From Acidobacteriota bacterium (GTDB taxonomy: Bacteria > Acidobacteriota > Terriglobia > Terriglobales > Acidobacteriaceae), in contig JAJYFA010000003.1 of the NCBI GenBank assembly GCA_021790995.1, positions 1 through 64,000 on the forward strand: 64,000 bases of DNA, in the 5' to 3' direction. Shown here piece by piece: positions 29,590 to 42,493 of this stretch. Within the stretch, counting starts at the first letter, position 1. Every line of letters starts with the position of its first letter. Below the pieces are notes generated by a model, which searched no databases, was not told the origin of the DNA, and worked only from the letters and a program-made list of their open reading frames with translations. The position numbers and the translations under genes are program-made.

Positions 29590-31305
29590 TTACTTCTGTC
29601 CCATCTTCGCCTGAATCTGCTTGAGAACTTCCTGCGCAGTCCGGTTCGCCGGATCGAGCTTCAGGGCGTCTTCGGCTTCGGCGCTGGCCGCAGTCAGATT
29701 TTCGGCCGTCAGATCCAGCTGCGCCAGCACAAGGTACGCATTGGCCGTCGGCCCCAGTTTTAACGACGCTTCAGCCTCCTTGCGGGCTTGCGCGCTGTCG
29801 CCGCTCGACGCGCGCACCTCTGCCAGTCCGGCGCGTGCTTCGGCGCTTCGCTCATCCGCGCGCACTGCCTCGTGATACAGCCTTTCAGCCTCAAGCAGGA
29901 GACCGCGATCGAGGAATCCCTTCGCCTGTGCGCACAGCGCCTGTGCCCGCTGTGGCGGATCGAGCGCCGCGAGACGCTGGGCGTTCATCTCATCCATCAT
30001 CGCGGCTGCCTGCTTAAACGCCGCCGCGTCGAAGGTTCGCACAATCCGTTCAAGCGGATCGCCGCTGGCCTCAGCGTCGGCTACGGCAACGGTCGCGCCA
30101 GATCCCGATTTTGCGCCTTGGGAAGCGGATTGGTTGGCTGCGCGGCCGCCTGTTTTTGTCTTCCATGCCGCCAGCAGCGCCTGCGCCTCGCTGTCGGTAG
30201 GCCGCAGCTTCAGGCACTGCGCCATCTCGGCTGTAGCTCCCTGCGTGTTTCCGTGCCGCTTCAGGCTCACCGCCAGGTTGAAGTGGTAATCAGCCTCATT
30301 TGGATCGGCAGCGGCCGCCTGAATAAACAGGGACGTGCCGTCCTTTCCCTGCCGGCTCACAGCCACGCCCTCGTTGTTCACCACCTCGGCCAGCGGCAAT
30401 ACCCGTGCCACGTCTGTAAACGCCTGCTGGGCCTGTGCGTAATCGCCCGAGAACAGCAGCGAAAGGCCCCGATAGAATCCGGCCTCCAGGCCGTCGGCCC
30501 CGTTGCGATCCACCCTGGCAAAGGCCGCTGCCGCCTCTTCGTACTGCTGCTGGTTGTAGTCCTCGCGGCCCAGCGCCATCCACGCCGAACCGAATCCGGG
30601 GCTCAACTTCACAGCCTGTTGCAGGTGGCGCAGGCGCTCGGCCTGGTCCGGCTCTGTGACGCCGCGAATGTACTGCTCAAACGCATCCACCCGGATCTGC
30701 CTGCCCGCGGCCACAAACGTCGCCTCGGCCACGCCGAACGTGGGATCGAGCTGCCGCGTCAGCTTCCACGCCAAGGCGCTGAAGATGCCCATCATGTCGC
30801 GCATCTCGCCCTGCGCAGTCACGGCCGGCAACATGCGCAGGTTCGGCACGTCCACCAGCGAAGCCGTGGCGGTCAGATTCGTTCCATCCACCGTGTAGCT
30901 GCCCACGACAATCGAGTCTGCGTCAAGCGTCTGCGCCAGTTTGATCGAGCTGGCCCTCGAAGGCTGAAAGCCCTGCGGCAACCCCAGATGATCCAGCGCG
31001 TACATGCGGTCGGCGCGGCTCGTCGGCTCAAATCCAGCCGAAGCGAAGCGCATGGTCAAAATCTCCGCCGCTGCCTCGCGCATCCAATCGAGGCTCGGCT
31101 GCCCCGTACGGTTGTCGAAGGGCAGCACCAGCAACACGCGCTCCCGGCCGGCGTCCTGGATCACGGAAGACCGCGCAGCGTTGCCCGCGGCATCCGCCTG
31201 TCCACGCGCAGCGTCTCCCAAAAACAGGAGGCAAGCCACCACCAGCGCGCCCTTCACAGCCATTCGGCCTGCCGCGCGCCATCGCATTTGCAATGCTTGA
31301 TTCAC
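29590..31305 (-). CDS. TPR-repeat exported protein
   Basis: Signal peptide; FlgO/TolB-like N-term (VLLVLPFDNRTGQPSLDWMREAAAEIL); multiple TPRs. Confidence 0.75.
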   Translation of the reverse strand: MNQALQMRWRAAGRMAVKGALVVACLLFLGDAARGQADAAGNAARSSVIQDAGRERVLLVLPFDNRTGQPSLDWMREAAAEILTMRFASAGFEPTSRADRMYALDHLGLPQGFQPSRASSIKLAQTLDADSIVVGSYTVDGTNLTATASLVDVPNLRMLPAVTAQGEMRDMMGIFSALAWKLTRQLDPTFGVAEATFVAAGRQIRVDAFEQYIRGVTEPDQAERLRHLQQAVKLSPGFGSAWMALGREDYNQQQYEEAAAAFARVDRNGADGLEAGFYRGLSLLFSGDYAQAQQAFTDVARVLPLAEVVNNEGVAVSRQGKDGTSLFIQAAAADPNEADYHFNLAVSLKRHGNTQGATAEMAQCLKLRPTDSEAQALLAAWKTKTGGRAANQSASQGAKSGSGATVAVADAEASGDPLERIVRTFDAAAFKQAAAMMDEMNAQRLAALDPPQRAQALCAQAKGFLDRGLLLEAERLYHEAVRADERSAEARAGLAEVRASSGDSAQARKEAEASLKLGPTANAYLVLAQLDLTAENLTAASAEAEDALKLDPANRTAQEVLKQIQAKMGQK

Positions 31306-31497
31306 AAGAGAAAATTATAGGCGGAATGGCGTTTCCCGGTGCGCCATCCCGGGCAGCAACGCCTGCGCAGCCTCCAGAAGACCATTGGAGACGTTCGATT
31401 TCGCCGGTATCATCGCAGCAGGGCTTCGCGATCCAACTCTCCTGTTCGTGCTCTCATGAGCCGCACGGCGCTGCGGAAAGCCGGCCACGCAGTCACC

Positions 31498-32694
31498 ATG
31501 GAAGCTCACGTCCAAACCGTCACCATGCTGTTGCTGGTAGCCGCCGTGGTGGCTCTGCTGACCCGGCGTCTCCGGCTGCCTTACAGCGTTGGCCTGGTGG
31601 CGGCAGGTATCGTTCTGGCGGCCATTCCAGCCGCGCCCAAGGTCGTCCTCACAAAGGATTTGCTCTTCTATGCGCTGCTGCCTCCGCTGCTTTTCGAGGC
31701 GGCGTTCCATATTCCCTGGGAGGAGATGCGCCGGAACTCTTCCCTTATCGCCGTTCTGGCAACGCTGGGCGTCATGTTGTCTGCCGGCCTCACTGCCGCC
31801 GGAATGCACTATCTCGTGCACTGGCAGTGGATCACCGCGCTCGTCTTCGGTGTGCTCATCGCGGCCACCGATCCGGTGTCGGTCATCGCCACTTTCAAAG
31901 AAGCCGGGACGCGCGGCCGATTGCGCCTGCTCATTGAATCGGAGAGTCTTCTCAACGACGGCACGGCAGCGGTCGCGTTCGGCGTTGTGGTCGCTATTGC
32001 CTCCGGCCAGCGGTTCGACGCTGCGCAGATCGCCGTTCGCCTTCTTACAACCGTTGGCGGCGGAATTCTTTGCGGAGGAATCGTCGCCACTCTGGCGCTT
32101 TTGCTCGCCGGACGGACCACGGACCACTTGGTGGAAACCGCCATGACGACCATCGCCGCCTACGGATCGTTTCTTCTCGCTGGCCATTTCGGATTTTCCG
32201 GCGTTCTGGCCACCATCACGGCGGGTCTACTTATTCGCAATTCCCGGTGGGCCAATACGATCTCGCCCCGCGGCAAAGAAGCTATCCTGACCTTTTGGGA
32301 GTACGCCGCATTTCTTGCAAACTCTTTTGTCTTTCTACTGATCGGGATGCACGAAGCCAGCCAGAATCTCCTGGCTGTGTGGCTGCCCGCGGTCGTGGCC
32401 ATCGCGCTTGTGACGCTGGCCCGCGCAGCCGCCATTTATCCCTGCTGCCTGCTCTTCGTCCGCTCGTCACTTCGCGTCAGCGCCAAGCATCAGCACATCT
32501 TGTTTTGGGGCGGGTTGCGCGGCGCATTGGCCCTTGCGCTCGCCCTGAGTCTTTCCGCCGATGTTCCCCTGTACGAAAGTGTGATCGGCGTCAGCTTTGC
32601 GGTTGTTGCCTTCTCGATCTTTGTGCAGGGCCTTACCATCTCGCCGCTTCTTCGCAGAATGGGAGAGATTCCAGGCGCGCGCCGTGAAAAGTGA
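31498..32694 (+). CDS. CPA1-family Na+/H+ antiporter
   Basis: LPPLLFEAAFHIPWEEMRRN, GVLIAATDPVSVIATFKEAG, LLIESESLLNDGTAAVAF, FWGGLRGALALALALSL. Confidence 0.92.
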   Translation: MEAHVQTVTMLLLVAAVVALLTRRLRLPYSVGLVAAGIVLAAIPAAPKVVLTKDLLFYALLPPLLFEAAFHIPWEEMRRNSSLIAVLATLGVMLSAGLTAAGMHYLVHWQWITALVFGVLIAATDPVSVIATFKEAGTRGRLRLLIESESLLNDGTAAVAFGVVVAIASGQRFDAAQIAVRLLTTVGGGILCGGIVATLALLLAGRTTDHLVETAMTTIAAYGSFLLAGHFGFSGVLATITAGLLIRNSRWANTISPRGKEAILTFWEYAAFLANSFVFLLIGMHEASQNLLAVWLPAVVAIALVTLARAAAIYPCCLLFVRSSLRVSAKHQHILFWGGLRGALALALALSLSADVPLYESVIGVSFAVVAFSIFVQGLTISPLLRRMGEIPGARREK

Positions 32695-32708
32695 ACGCGG
32701 AACGGCCT

Positions 32709-34400
32709 TCAACCGAGCCCCAGCCGGTTCATGGCAACGCGCGGCAGGGCCGAGCCGGATTTTTCCAGTGTCCACTTTGCTGCAAGAGCCCACACGGCGA
32801 CACCGGCGAGGAGGATGATTGCGTCCGTCCAATAGCGCGCGTGACGAAGCGCGGCCACAGCCGGCAGATGGTGCGCGAAAGCCGGGAGCCCCCATGCGAT
32901 CAGGCTCGCGGCGCCGCCTCCGGCGCAACCGGCCAGCAGGCAGCGGCCCATCTCGGCAAAATCGAGGCTGGCGAGCGAGACCATGTGCCGCTGGTGCAAC
33001 AACAGGCCAAGAGTCGCAGCCTGGAGAACGATGCCCAAGTCGGAGGCAATCGCCAATCCTGCAGCGCCCCAAGCGCTGTAACCGAGTCCGTACAGCGGAA
33101 AGGCGATTACGAGGATCACGGTGCTGGCCAGCATGGGAAGCCAGGTAATGCCCGCGGCATAGAACGCGCGGGCATAGATGGCCTGTGCAGACCACGCGAA
33201 AAGAGAGATCGTGTACAGGGCAAAGAACAATGCCGTCAAATCGACGTCGCCGGGCGCGAAATGGCCACCACCGAAGACCAGATCGACGATAGCGTGCGAG
33301 AGCGCAATCATGAGCGAAGAGCCAAGCAGACCCAATGCAATGACGCGCGAGACCGAGTTGGCGACTCCGGTGGCGAACTCGTAGCGTTTTTCCGCCGCCC
33401 ATAGCTGCGCGAAGAAGGGCATGGAGGCAACTCCGGCAGCAAGAGCCAACATCGACATGGGTGCGGAAAAGAGCTGCTTGGCGTTCGCCAGCCGCGTGAT
33501 ATCGCCGGTGCCGCGCGACGCATAAAAGCCGGCAAAATATTGATCGAGAAAAGGCAGGGTGAAGCCAAACATGAGCGGGAGTGTCATGTAGAGCCACATG
33601 CGGATGCCCGGATGACGAAGATCGATGCTCCAGCGATAGCGGATGCCCGCGTGCGCGGCTCCCCATGCGTTGATGACGAAAGAACCGAGGAAGAACCCTG
33701 CGGTAGCGCCGATGGCTAACGCGGAAATGCCAAGCCGGCGGTGAAGCATTACGCCGAACAGAATGATCGACAGGTTATAAAGGATCGGTGTCGCAGCCTG
33801 GTAGGCAAACTGCTTGCGAACCAGCAAAGGAGCTCCGAGCACGCTGCCGGCAAAGAGAAAAATCTGCGCGGGAAGCAAAATGCGCGTCATGTGAGCGCTA
33901 AGAGCAACCTGACTCGGCGGAAAACCGGGATTGGTCCAGCGAATGAAGGGCGCGGCAAGAAACATCAGAGCGATCGACGCGACCGCAAGCACGATGACCA
34001 TCAGGTTGAAAACAATGAAGAGTACCCGCTCGCCTTCGTCTTCTTCGCCGCGTTCGCGGTAGCGGTTGAGGATGGTAACGAAGGTGATGCTGACTGCGCC
34101 CCCGACGAGGAAATTATTCATCAGGTCGGGCAGGCGAAACGCAGCCATGTAGGCGTCGGTGTGCGGGCCTGCGCCGAAGATCCAGGCGATATATTTGCCG
34201 CGAGCCAGACCTACGAGGGCCGATGCAACGGAGGATGCCGCGAGCAGGACCGATGCGGAAAATGCGGAGTGAGCGTGCGTGGGACGAAGCGCGCTCAAAA
34301 GGCGCGCCCAAAGGGAGCGCGCGCGAGGCGACGGTTGTGTTTCCACCCCATCGGCAAGAACCTGTCGCTGGGGGGCAGGATTTGGAGACGAACTTGCCAC
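32709..34400 (-). CDS. murJ: MurJ-like lipid II flippase (MVN family); start uncertain (GTG)
   Basis: ARGKYIAWIFGAGPHTDAYMAAFRLPDLMNNFLVGGAVSITFVTIL...; ~14 TM. The 1030-aa track ORF upstream of this is antisense to the next gene. Confidence 0.85.
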   Translation of the reverse strand: MASSSPNPAPQRQVLADGVETQPSPRARSLWARLLSALRPTHAHSAFSASVLLAASSVASALVGLARGKYIAWIFGAGPHTDAYMAAFRLPDLMNNFLVGGAVSITFVTILNRYRERGEEDEGERVLFIVFNLMVIVLAVASIALMFLAAPFIRWTNPGFPPSQVALSAHMTRILLPAQIFLFAGSVLGAPLLVRKQFAYQAATPILYNLSIILFGVMLHRRLGISALAIGATAGFFLGSFVINAWGAAHAGIRYRWSIDLRHPGIRMWLYMTLPLMFGFTLPFLDQYFAGFYASRGTGDITRLANAKQLFSAPMSMLALAAGVASMPFFAQLWAAEKRYEFATGVANSVSRVIALGLLGSSLMIALSHAIVDLVFGGGHFAPGDVDLTALFFALYTISLFAWSAQAIYARAFYAAGITWLPMLASTVILVIAFPLYGLGYSAWGAAGLAIASDLGIVLQAATLGLLLHQRHMVSLASLDFAEMGRCLLAGCAGGGAASLIAWGLPAFAHHLPAVAALRHARYWTDAIILLAGVAVWALAAKWTLEKSGSALPRVAMNRLGLG

Positions 34401-34469
34401 TGCTGTCGATTCTATAAGGACGCCTGCGGCGCGCGATAACCGATCTTTGCCGGCGCGTATGCTGTTGCC

Positions 34470-36608
<2,139 letters not shown>

Positions 36609-36859
36609 TCGCTGACCACCGTGTATGCCGTCGTGCGTACCCGGCGGAGGTTGTCCGAGCGTAACCTCACGGATTGGATATTTTCCCCGATAAGAGAGAC
36701 AAGGAATCCGCAGCCTCGCATGGAGCAAAGGCCGCCGCGATCTTGCTGCGCGAGAGCAACGGATGACGAACGCTGACCATACAAAGCGTTCGCATTGCTC
36801 ACCGTGAAGTGCAAGCGGAGCGTGAATCTCGAATCCATCGGGCGGCCGGATGGAATTTC

Positions 36860-38263
36860 ATGGGCCTGGAGAAGACAATGGCACAAGTTCAACTCGCGAT
36901 CGGCAACACGGGGCCACAGGAAGAGGCCGCGAGACTTGAGGCTTTAACCGCAACCGGAATTCTCGACACACCGCCCGAGACATGCTTTGACACCATCACC
37001 AGCATGGCGGCCGAGTATTTCAAAGCCGACACGGTCTTGCTGGGCTTCGCCGACGAGAGCCGGGTCTGGATCAAGTCGTACTGGGGCGAGCCGGTGCGGG
37101 AGCTGCCGCGAAAGAACTCGGTCTTTGAGCGCGTACTGGCCGAGGACGGCCCAGTGGTGGTCCCGAACATCAACGACGATCCCGAATGGCGGGTGCGTCG
37201 CCTGCCTCTGCGGCGGCTCGATGCGCTGTCTTTCGCCAGCGCCCCGGTGCGGTCCTCGGACGGCAGGATCCTGGGCGCGCTGACCGTTTTTTCGTGCCAG
37301 CCGCGCCGGCCCATGGCTGTCACCGAGCTGCGCATGTTGGAGAGCCTGGCCGACATTGCCGCCAGCCAACTGGAGCTTCGCAAACTCCGCAAGGCGCTCA
37401 ACAGACACCGCCAGCGGCAAGAGCGCCGCGCACAGCCGGGGACAGAAATCTGGCCGCGCAAAACGGACCTGCACCGGGCGCTCGAAAAAAGACAATTCGT
37501 CCTCTACTACCAGCCGGAGGTCGAACTGGCGACCCGCCGCATCGCCGGCCTGGAGGCGCTGATTCGCTGGCAGCATCCAGATCGCGGACTGGTTCCGCCC
37601 ATGGATTTCATCCCCGTCGCCGAGGAGACGGGACTGATTCTTCCCATCGGCGATTGGGGCTTGTCGGAGGCCTGCCACCAGATCCGGCAGTGGCGTGCCG
37701 AGGATCCTGAGCGCGCCGCGCCGCGCGTTTGCGTCAACCTGTCGGCACGGCAGTTCGCCCGCGAGGGACTTGCCGATCACGTGGAGGCGCTGCTGCGCCG
37801 TACTGGAGTCTCAAGCCAGCAACTCGGCCTCGAAATGACCGAATCGAGCCTGATTCCCGATCCCGACACGGCGATGGAGGTGCTGGGCAGCCTGCGCCGG
37901 CTGGGCGTTTCGCTGCTGATGGACGACTTCGGCACGGGGTACAGCTCCTTGAATCATCTGCACTCGCTGCCCTTTGACGTGCTCAAGATCGATCGCTCGT
38001 TTATCACGCGCATGACCGAGGGCGAACAACCACTCCAGATTGTGCGCACCATCGTGGAGCTGGCGCGTGTCATGGGCATGGACGTGGTCGCGGAAGGAAT
38101 CGAAACCCGCGAGCAGTATGCTCTGCTCCGGCAGCTTGGCTGCCGCTTCGGCCAGGGATACCTCTTTTCGCGGCCCGTATCGGCAACAACGATCAGCACA
38201 ATGCTGCGTCTTCCGGGACGAATCCTGCCCGATCCGGCAGATCCACAAGCCCCGGCAAATTAG
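36860..38263 (+). CDS. GAF-EAL c-di-GMP phosphodiesterase (no GGDEF)
   Basis: GAF region ([29 protein letters not shown]) then EAL domain ([42 protein letters not shown]). Confidence 0.9.
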   Translation: MGLEKTMAQVQLAIGNTGPQEEAARLEALTATGILDTPPETCFDTITSMAAEYFKADTVLLGFADESRVWIKSYWGEPVRELPRKNSVFERVLAEDGPVVVPNINDDPEWRVRRLPLRRLDALSFASAPVRSSDGRILGALTVFSCQPRRPMAVTELRMLESLADIAASQLELRKLRKALNRHRQRQERRAQPGTEIWPRKTDLHRALEKRQFVLYYQPEVELATRRIAGLEALIRWQHPDRGLVPPMDFIPVAEETGLILPIGDWGLSEACHQIRQWRAEDPERAAPRVCVNLSARQFAREGLADHVEALLRRTGVSSQQLGLEMTESSLIPDPDTAMEVLGSLRRLGVSLLMDDFGTGYSSLNHLHSLPFDVLKIDRSFITRMTEGEQPLQIVRTIVELARVMGMDVVAEGIETREQYALLRQLGCRFGQGYLFSRPVSATTISTMLRLPGRILPDPADPQAPAN

Positions 38264-38269
38264 CGGACG

Positions 38270-41200
38270 CTATTGCACGGCCACAGTGATCGCGGCATTG
38301 TGCACGATGCCGTTGGCCGTGCCGGTGACGACAATGCTGTACGTGCCGATCGGAGTCCCATTTGCGGGTGGCGAGCTTGTGCTCTTAAGGCTTCCGCCGC
38401 AGCCGGCCAGGAAAAGCGTGGAGAACAGCGGCAGAAGAAACACAATTGCCATCCAGCGCCGTTTGCCCAGGGGGATGGCGAACCAGAAACAAAAGGCCAG
38501 AGTTGCTCCCGTAGCGAGCAAGCCTGGCTGGCGCCGGCCACGCGCGGAACCGAGGCTGGCGGCAACGCCGGGGCGCGTGGCTGCGATCATAACTGTCGCC
38601 GTGGCTGTGCCGTTGAGCGATGTGGATATTGGATTCACGCTGCACGAGAACAGGCTCGATGAAGGCGTGCATGTGAGGCTGAGCGTGCCGCTGAAGTTGT
38701 TGACGGCGGCAAGATTCAGGCCTACGGTTTCCGAACTGCCCGACTTCACCGTCACCACCGATGCCTGCGGGGCGAGGGTAAAGTTGCCGAGGCCGGTCTG
38801 GTCGGCCGTGACGGTCACTGTGTTGCTCGTGGACGGACCATAGTTCTTGTCGCCATAGAAGATTGCGGTGATCTGGTTGGCGCCGCTGTTTTGCAACTCG
38901 GCCGAGTCGATGTTGAAAGCAGTTGTACTTGTCGCGCCTGTTTTCGCGGCGGTGGGGTAGCTATAGGCAAGAAAACTTCCGTTGTCGTAGAAATCGACTT
39001 CGCCGGTGGGCGCGGTGCCCGAGCTTCCCGAGCCGGTGACAGTGGCAGTCATCAGAGCCTTCTGCGCTCCCAAGATGCTGGTGGGCGAGATCGTCAGTGT
39101 CGTTGTCGATGCGGGCAAAGGGGTATAGCTTTGGACATTGACGTAGGCAATGTAAAAAAGTCCGTAGGCTTGCCAGTTGGCGTCGCCGCTGTAAGTGAAT
39201 TGCGGCATGTAATCCCCGGTTGCCAGGTTGGTAAACGTGACCGTTGCTGAGGAGTATTGGCTATGGATTCCGCTCGGCGATTGAAGAGTGGCTGTAATTG
39301 CGTAGGGCGGGTTGGTGCACGGACTGCCGCCAACATTGAAATTGCTATTCAGGCAGACGGTCACCGTGCCTGTGGGAGCCGCGCCGAATGGGGCCAGACT
39401 GCTCGACGAGGACATGCCATACAACGGGCCTACGGTGACCGTCGCTGTCAGGCTGCCGCCGGGACTCAATATCCAGCGGGCACCTGCCGCGGGTGCCAGG
39501 ATGGACATGTTCACTGATGGATAGCCTTTGCTGACGGTGAAAGTCACTGGCGTTGAGGATGAAGCCTTGAAGCTGGGGTCGCCGGAGTAGCTGGCGCTTG
39601 CGGTATGCGTGCCGACGGACAGGAGCGGCGGTATCCAGCTTGCGACTCCCACGCTGTTGAGCGCAACAGCTGCGGTCGCGGAATCGAGAGCAAACACGGC
39701 AGTGCCGGTGGCTATGCCGTTCTGGGTGACGGTAGGTCCGACGCTGACGCCGGTGGGTTCGATATTGAGCTGAAAGGGCTCGTTGTACGGCACCGAGCCG
39801 CCGGCCGCGATTGTCTTGGAATAGTTATTCATCCAGAAGTTGATATTCGACGGCTCAGGCGTAACGGTGAGCGACACCGGCTGCGAGGTGCTGGCGGCGA
39901 AGGTTCCGTCGCCGCTGTAGCTGCCGGTGAGTTGATACTCGCCGCCGGGCAGATAAAAGCCGGTCGCGCCTGTGCCATTCGTCAGCGGAATGACGGTTTG
40001 CGACGGGCCCGCTGGATAAGCGCCATTCGCCAGCACGGTGACATTGCCGGTCGGCGTTCCGGACCCCGAAGCCGCCGCCACGGATGCAGTGATCGATGCC
40101 TGCGTGCCGTGGACAATGCTGCTGCTGGGGAATTGCAGCGTGGTTGTTGTGGGCGTGAAGGAGATCGCGTTCCAGTTGTTCACCAGAACATTCGCGTCCA
40201 CCGAGCCGAGGCCCGTGGCCATGTCGTATCCGGGGCCGGCCGGGTAGAGCTTGGTGCCGTAGTAACCATTCCACTGCAGGGCGCAGTTCGGATCGGTCGC
40301 GCCCGATGGGTTGCCGCAAGGATAGTAGTAATTACCGCCGAGCGTGATGTCGTGAAAAGCTGCCGGCTTTTGCCTGGCCAGCGGATAAAGCACGAAGTCT
40401 GCCTGACCCTGGCGGCCATACTTTTGATTGATGAGCGCCATGATGCCGGCCATGGCCGGGGCCGATGCAGATGTGCCGCCGACCAGAGTCACCTCGGCGC
40501 TTGCGCCAGATCCCAGAGCGCAGTCGCCCGCGTAGGCGCAGATGGCGTAGGCGCTCAGGTTGGCGCCGTTCGACGCGAACAGTGAAACGTCGGGAATATC
40601 GCGCACGGCATCGGCTGGCACGCCTGCCCCGGCTTGCCACGAGGGTTTGGGATAGCCTGCGACACAGTTGCTCTGGGAATCCTCTGTGGCGCAGTTGCTT
40701 GCCCCGCCTCCGCCCCCTGCAGATTCACCGCGCGCGATGCTGTCGGGAATCAAATTGAAGCCCAAGGGATCGTTCCAGGCCTGCTCGGTCAGCGGAGCCT
40801 TCAACGATCCCAGTTGGGCATCGTTCGCCGAATTCCAGAGCGTACTGGCGCTGGCGCCACCGGAAGCATAATCGGAGTAGTAAAAGTCCGTGCCGCCCAC
40901 CGCGATGTTCCATGCAGTAGAGCTGAGTCCATTCACGGCCGGGTACTGTGAGACGCACGCGGAACCGCTATCTCCTGACGATACGAGAACCGTCTGTCCC
41001 TGGGCGGCGGCCTGCGCCCACAGCGACTCCCAAAACTGGTTGCCCGCCGTGCCTAGGCCGGACTCGCAACTGCCAAAACTCACGCTCAGCACTGAAGCCT
41101 GGTTATCGTCCACCGCGCGAACCGCAGCCAGCGCGAGGGGATCGATCAGATCGCCGGCGCTGGCGATGTACAGGTCTACCGTTGCCTTGGGTGCCACCGC

Positions 41201-42199
41201 GCCGCTTACCTCAACGTCGAGGTAGGCCTCGACATCGACGCCTTGCAGATCGCCTGGATCGTTGCCGTCGATCACCACCCGCGGCGTGGTTCCGTTCAGG
41301 CCAAAGAGTTGCTGAAAGTTCCGGACCAGACTCAGGTCGACGTTGGATTCGTTGATAATGGCGATCGTCTGTCCTGTCCCGTCGATTCCGGCTTGATAGA
41401 GAGGCGCAAGGTCGTACTGCGTGGCGAGGTCTTCGGGAGCGACGGTGAACTCGTAGGGGCTCGATGTGCCGTATTGGTTGGGCGCCGTCCACAGCGGCGC
41501 TTTGGGCCTGGGCCCGCGCGCAATCTGCCCCTGTCCAACGACCTGCAGTTGGGGCTGGGCGCGAAAGTCGTTCATCGGCGAGACGCCCCTGACGAGAGCT
41601 GCCAGCGCCAGAGGAATCCTGACCTCGGTCGCGTTGGCATAGTGCGTCTGGCCATCGACAAGGTACCGGTGAATCCGGGTGTGGAACGCTGCGCGCAAGC
41701 CTCCGGCGGTCCCTGAAAACTCGATGAATTGCCGGCCCTTCGATGCACCCATCACCTGCAATCCGTGCGCCGCAAGCCACTCCGAAGCGGCCTTGAGGTC
41801 CGTATCGGCGGGACCAAACTGCTGGCCGAACTGCGGCGGCGAAAGCCATTTGTGAAAGCTCGGCGAGCCTGGCGTGTGAACGTCCTGAAGAAACTGCTGG
41901 AGCGCGGCTTTCCGCTCGGGCGGGCGATTGAGCAGAAGAAGCATTCGTCCGGTCGCATAGGAGTCGCTCACCGGGCCAAGGTCGTTCGCCGGGCGCGCAA
42001 GCGGATGCACGCTTCCGTGCAGCGTAACCAGCCTGCTTTCGTCGATCGGGCCTGCAAGAAGAGACCTCGGCCCGACCTGCGATGCCGCGGGACTTGAGAT
42101 GACTGCGATGAGTAAAACGAAGAGGGCTTGCTTGATCACGCTCGTACCGCACGGCACTTTTCGGTCTGGCTTCCGAAAATGTGCCTCAAACCAGCCCAC
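38270..42199 (-). CDS. Pro-kumamolisin/sedolisin (S53) peptidase with C-terminal Ig-like repeats
   Basis: Pro-kumamolisin prodomain; EAYLD, SSGDSGSAC, GGTSASAPAMAGI catalytic motifs; several bacterial Ig-like (YSGDGTFAAS / YSGDPSFKAS) repeats; C-terminal TM. Confidence 0.9.
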   Translation of the reverse strand: MGWFEAHFRKPDRKVPCGTSVIKQALFVLLIAVISSPAASQVGPRSLLAGPIDESRLVTLHGSVHPLARPANDLGPVSDSYATGRMLLLLNRPPERKAALQQFLQDVHTPGSPSFHKWLSPPQFGQQFGPADTDLKAASEWLAAHGLQVMGASKGRQFIEFSGTAGGLRAAFHTRIHRYLVDGQTHYANATEVRIPLALAALVRGVSPMNDFRAQPQLQVVGQGQIARGPRPKAPLWTAPNQYGTSSPYEFTVAPEDLATQYDLAPLYQAGIDGTGQTIAIINESNVDLSLVRNFQQLFGLNGTTPRVVIDGNDPGDLQGVDVEAYLDVEVSGAVAPKATVDLYIASAGDLIDPLALAAVRAVDDNQASVLSVSFGSCESGLGTAGNQFWESLWAQAAAQGQTVLVSSGDSGSACVSQYPAVNGLSSTAWNIAVGGTDFYYSDYASGGASASTLWNSANDAQLGSLKAPLTEQAWNDPLGFNLIPDSIARGESAGGGGGASNCATEDSQSNCVAGYPKPSWQAGAGVPADAVRDIPDVSLFASNGANLSAYAICAYAGDCALGSGASAEVTLVGGTSASAPAMAGIMALINQKYGRQGQADFVLYPLARQKPAAFHDITLGGNYYYPCGNPSGATDPNCALQWNGYYGTKLYPAGPGYDMATGLGSVDANVLVNNWNAISFTPTTTTLQFPSSSIVHGTQASITASVAAASGSGTPTGNVTVLANGAYPAGPSQTVIPLTNGTGATGFYLPGGEYQLTGSYSGDGTFAASTSQPVSLTVTPEPSNINFWMNNYSKTIAAGGSVPYNEPFQLNIEPTGVSVGPTVTQNGIATGTAVFALDSATAAVALNSVGVASWIPPLLSVGTHTASASYSGDPSFKASSSTPVTFTVSKGYPSVNMSILAPAAGARWILSPGGSLTATVTVGPLYGMSSSSSLAPFGAAPTGTVTVCLNSNFNVGGSPCTNPPYAITATLQSPSGIHSQYSSATVTFTNLATGDYMPQFTYSGDANWQAYGLFYIAYVNVQSYTPLPASTTTLTISPTSILGAQKALMTATVTGSGSSGTAPTGEVDFYDNGSFLAYSYPTAAKTGATSTTAFNIDSAELQNSGANQITAIFYGDKNYGPSTSNTVTVTADQTGLGNFTLAPQASVVTVKSGSSETVGLNLAAVNNFSGTLSLTCTPSSSLFSCSVNPISTSLNGTATATVMIAATRPGVAASLGSARGRRQPGLLATGATLAFCFWFAIPLGKRRWMAIVFLLPLFSTLFLAGCGGSLKSTSSPPANGTPIGTYSIVVTGTANGIVHNAAITVAVQ

Positions 42200-42493
42200 G
42201 GGGACTTCCTTGCGATGAGATAGAGAAAATTATACCGTCCATTGCGAACCGGGACAGTTGCCTGGCGATGTTCATCCGCGGCGATCGCATGAGCGCGCAG
42301 AGAGAGGATAAATGAGCGCGAATGTTGAAAAGATACGAATGGCTTTGTGTCGATAACCGACGCAACGGTACTCTGGCCGCGAGAACTTGAGGCTCGGTAA
42401 TGCGGAGCACGAAAACCTTCCCCAGCGCCCGAAAGCATTACGTCCGGGACGGCACATCATTGCGACGATTGTGTGCCATTCTTCTGAATGCGG

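Noticed and set aside
29788-31320. 510-aa plus-strand ORF
   Set aside because: Antisense to the TPR gene; no domain.
36860-38263. GAF-EAL protein as a degenerate EAL
   Set aside because: EAL, N, DDFGTG, K and E motifs appear intact; an ordinary phosphodiesterase architecture.
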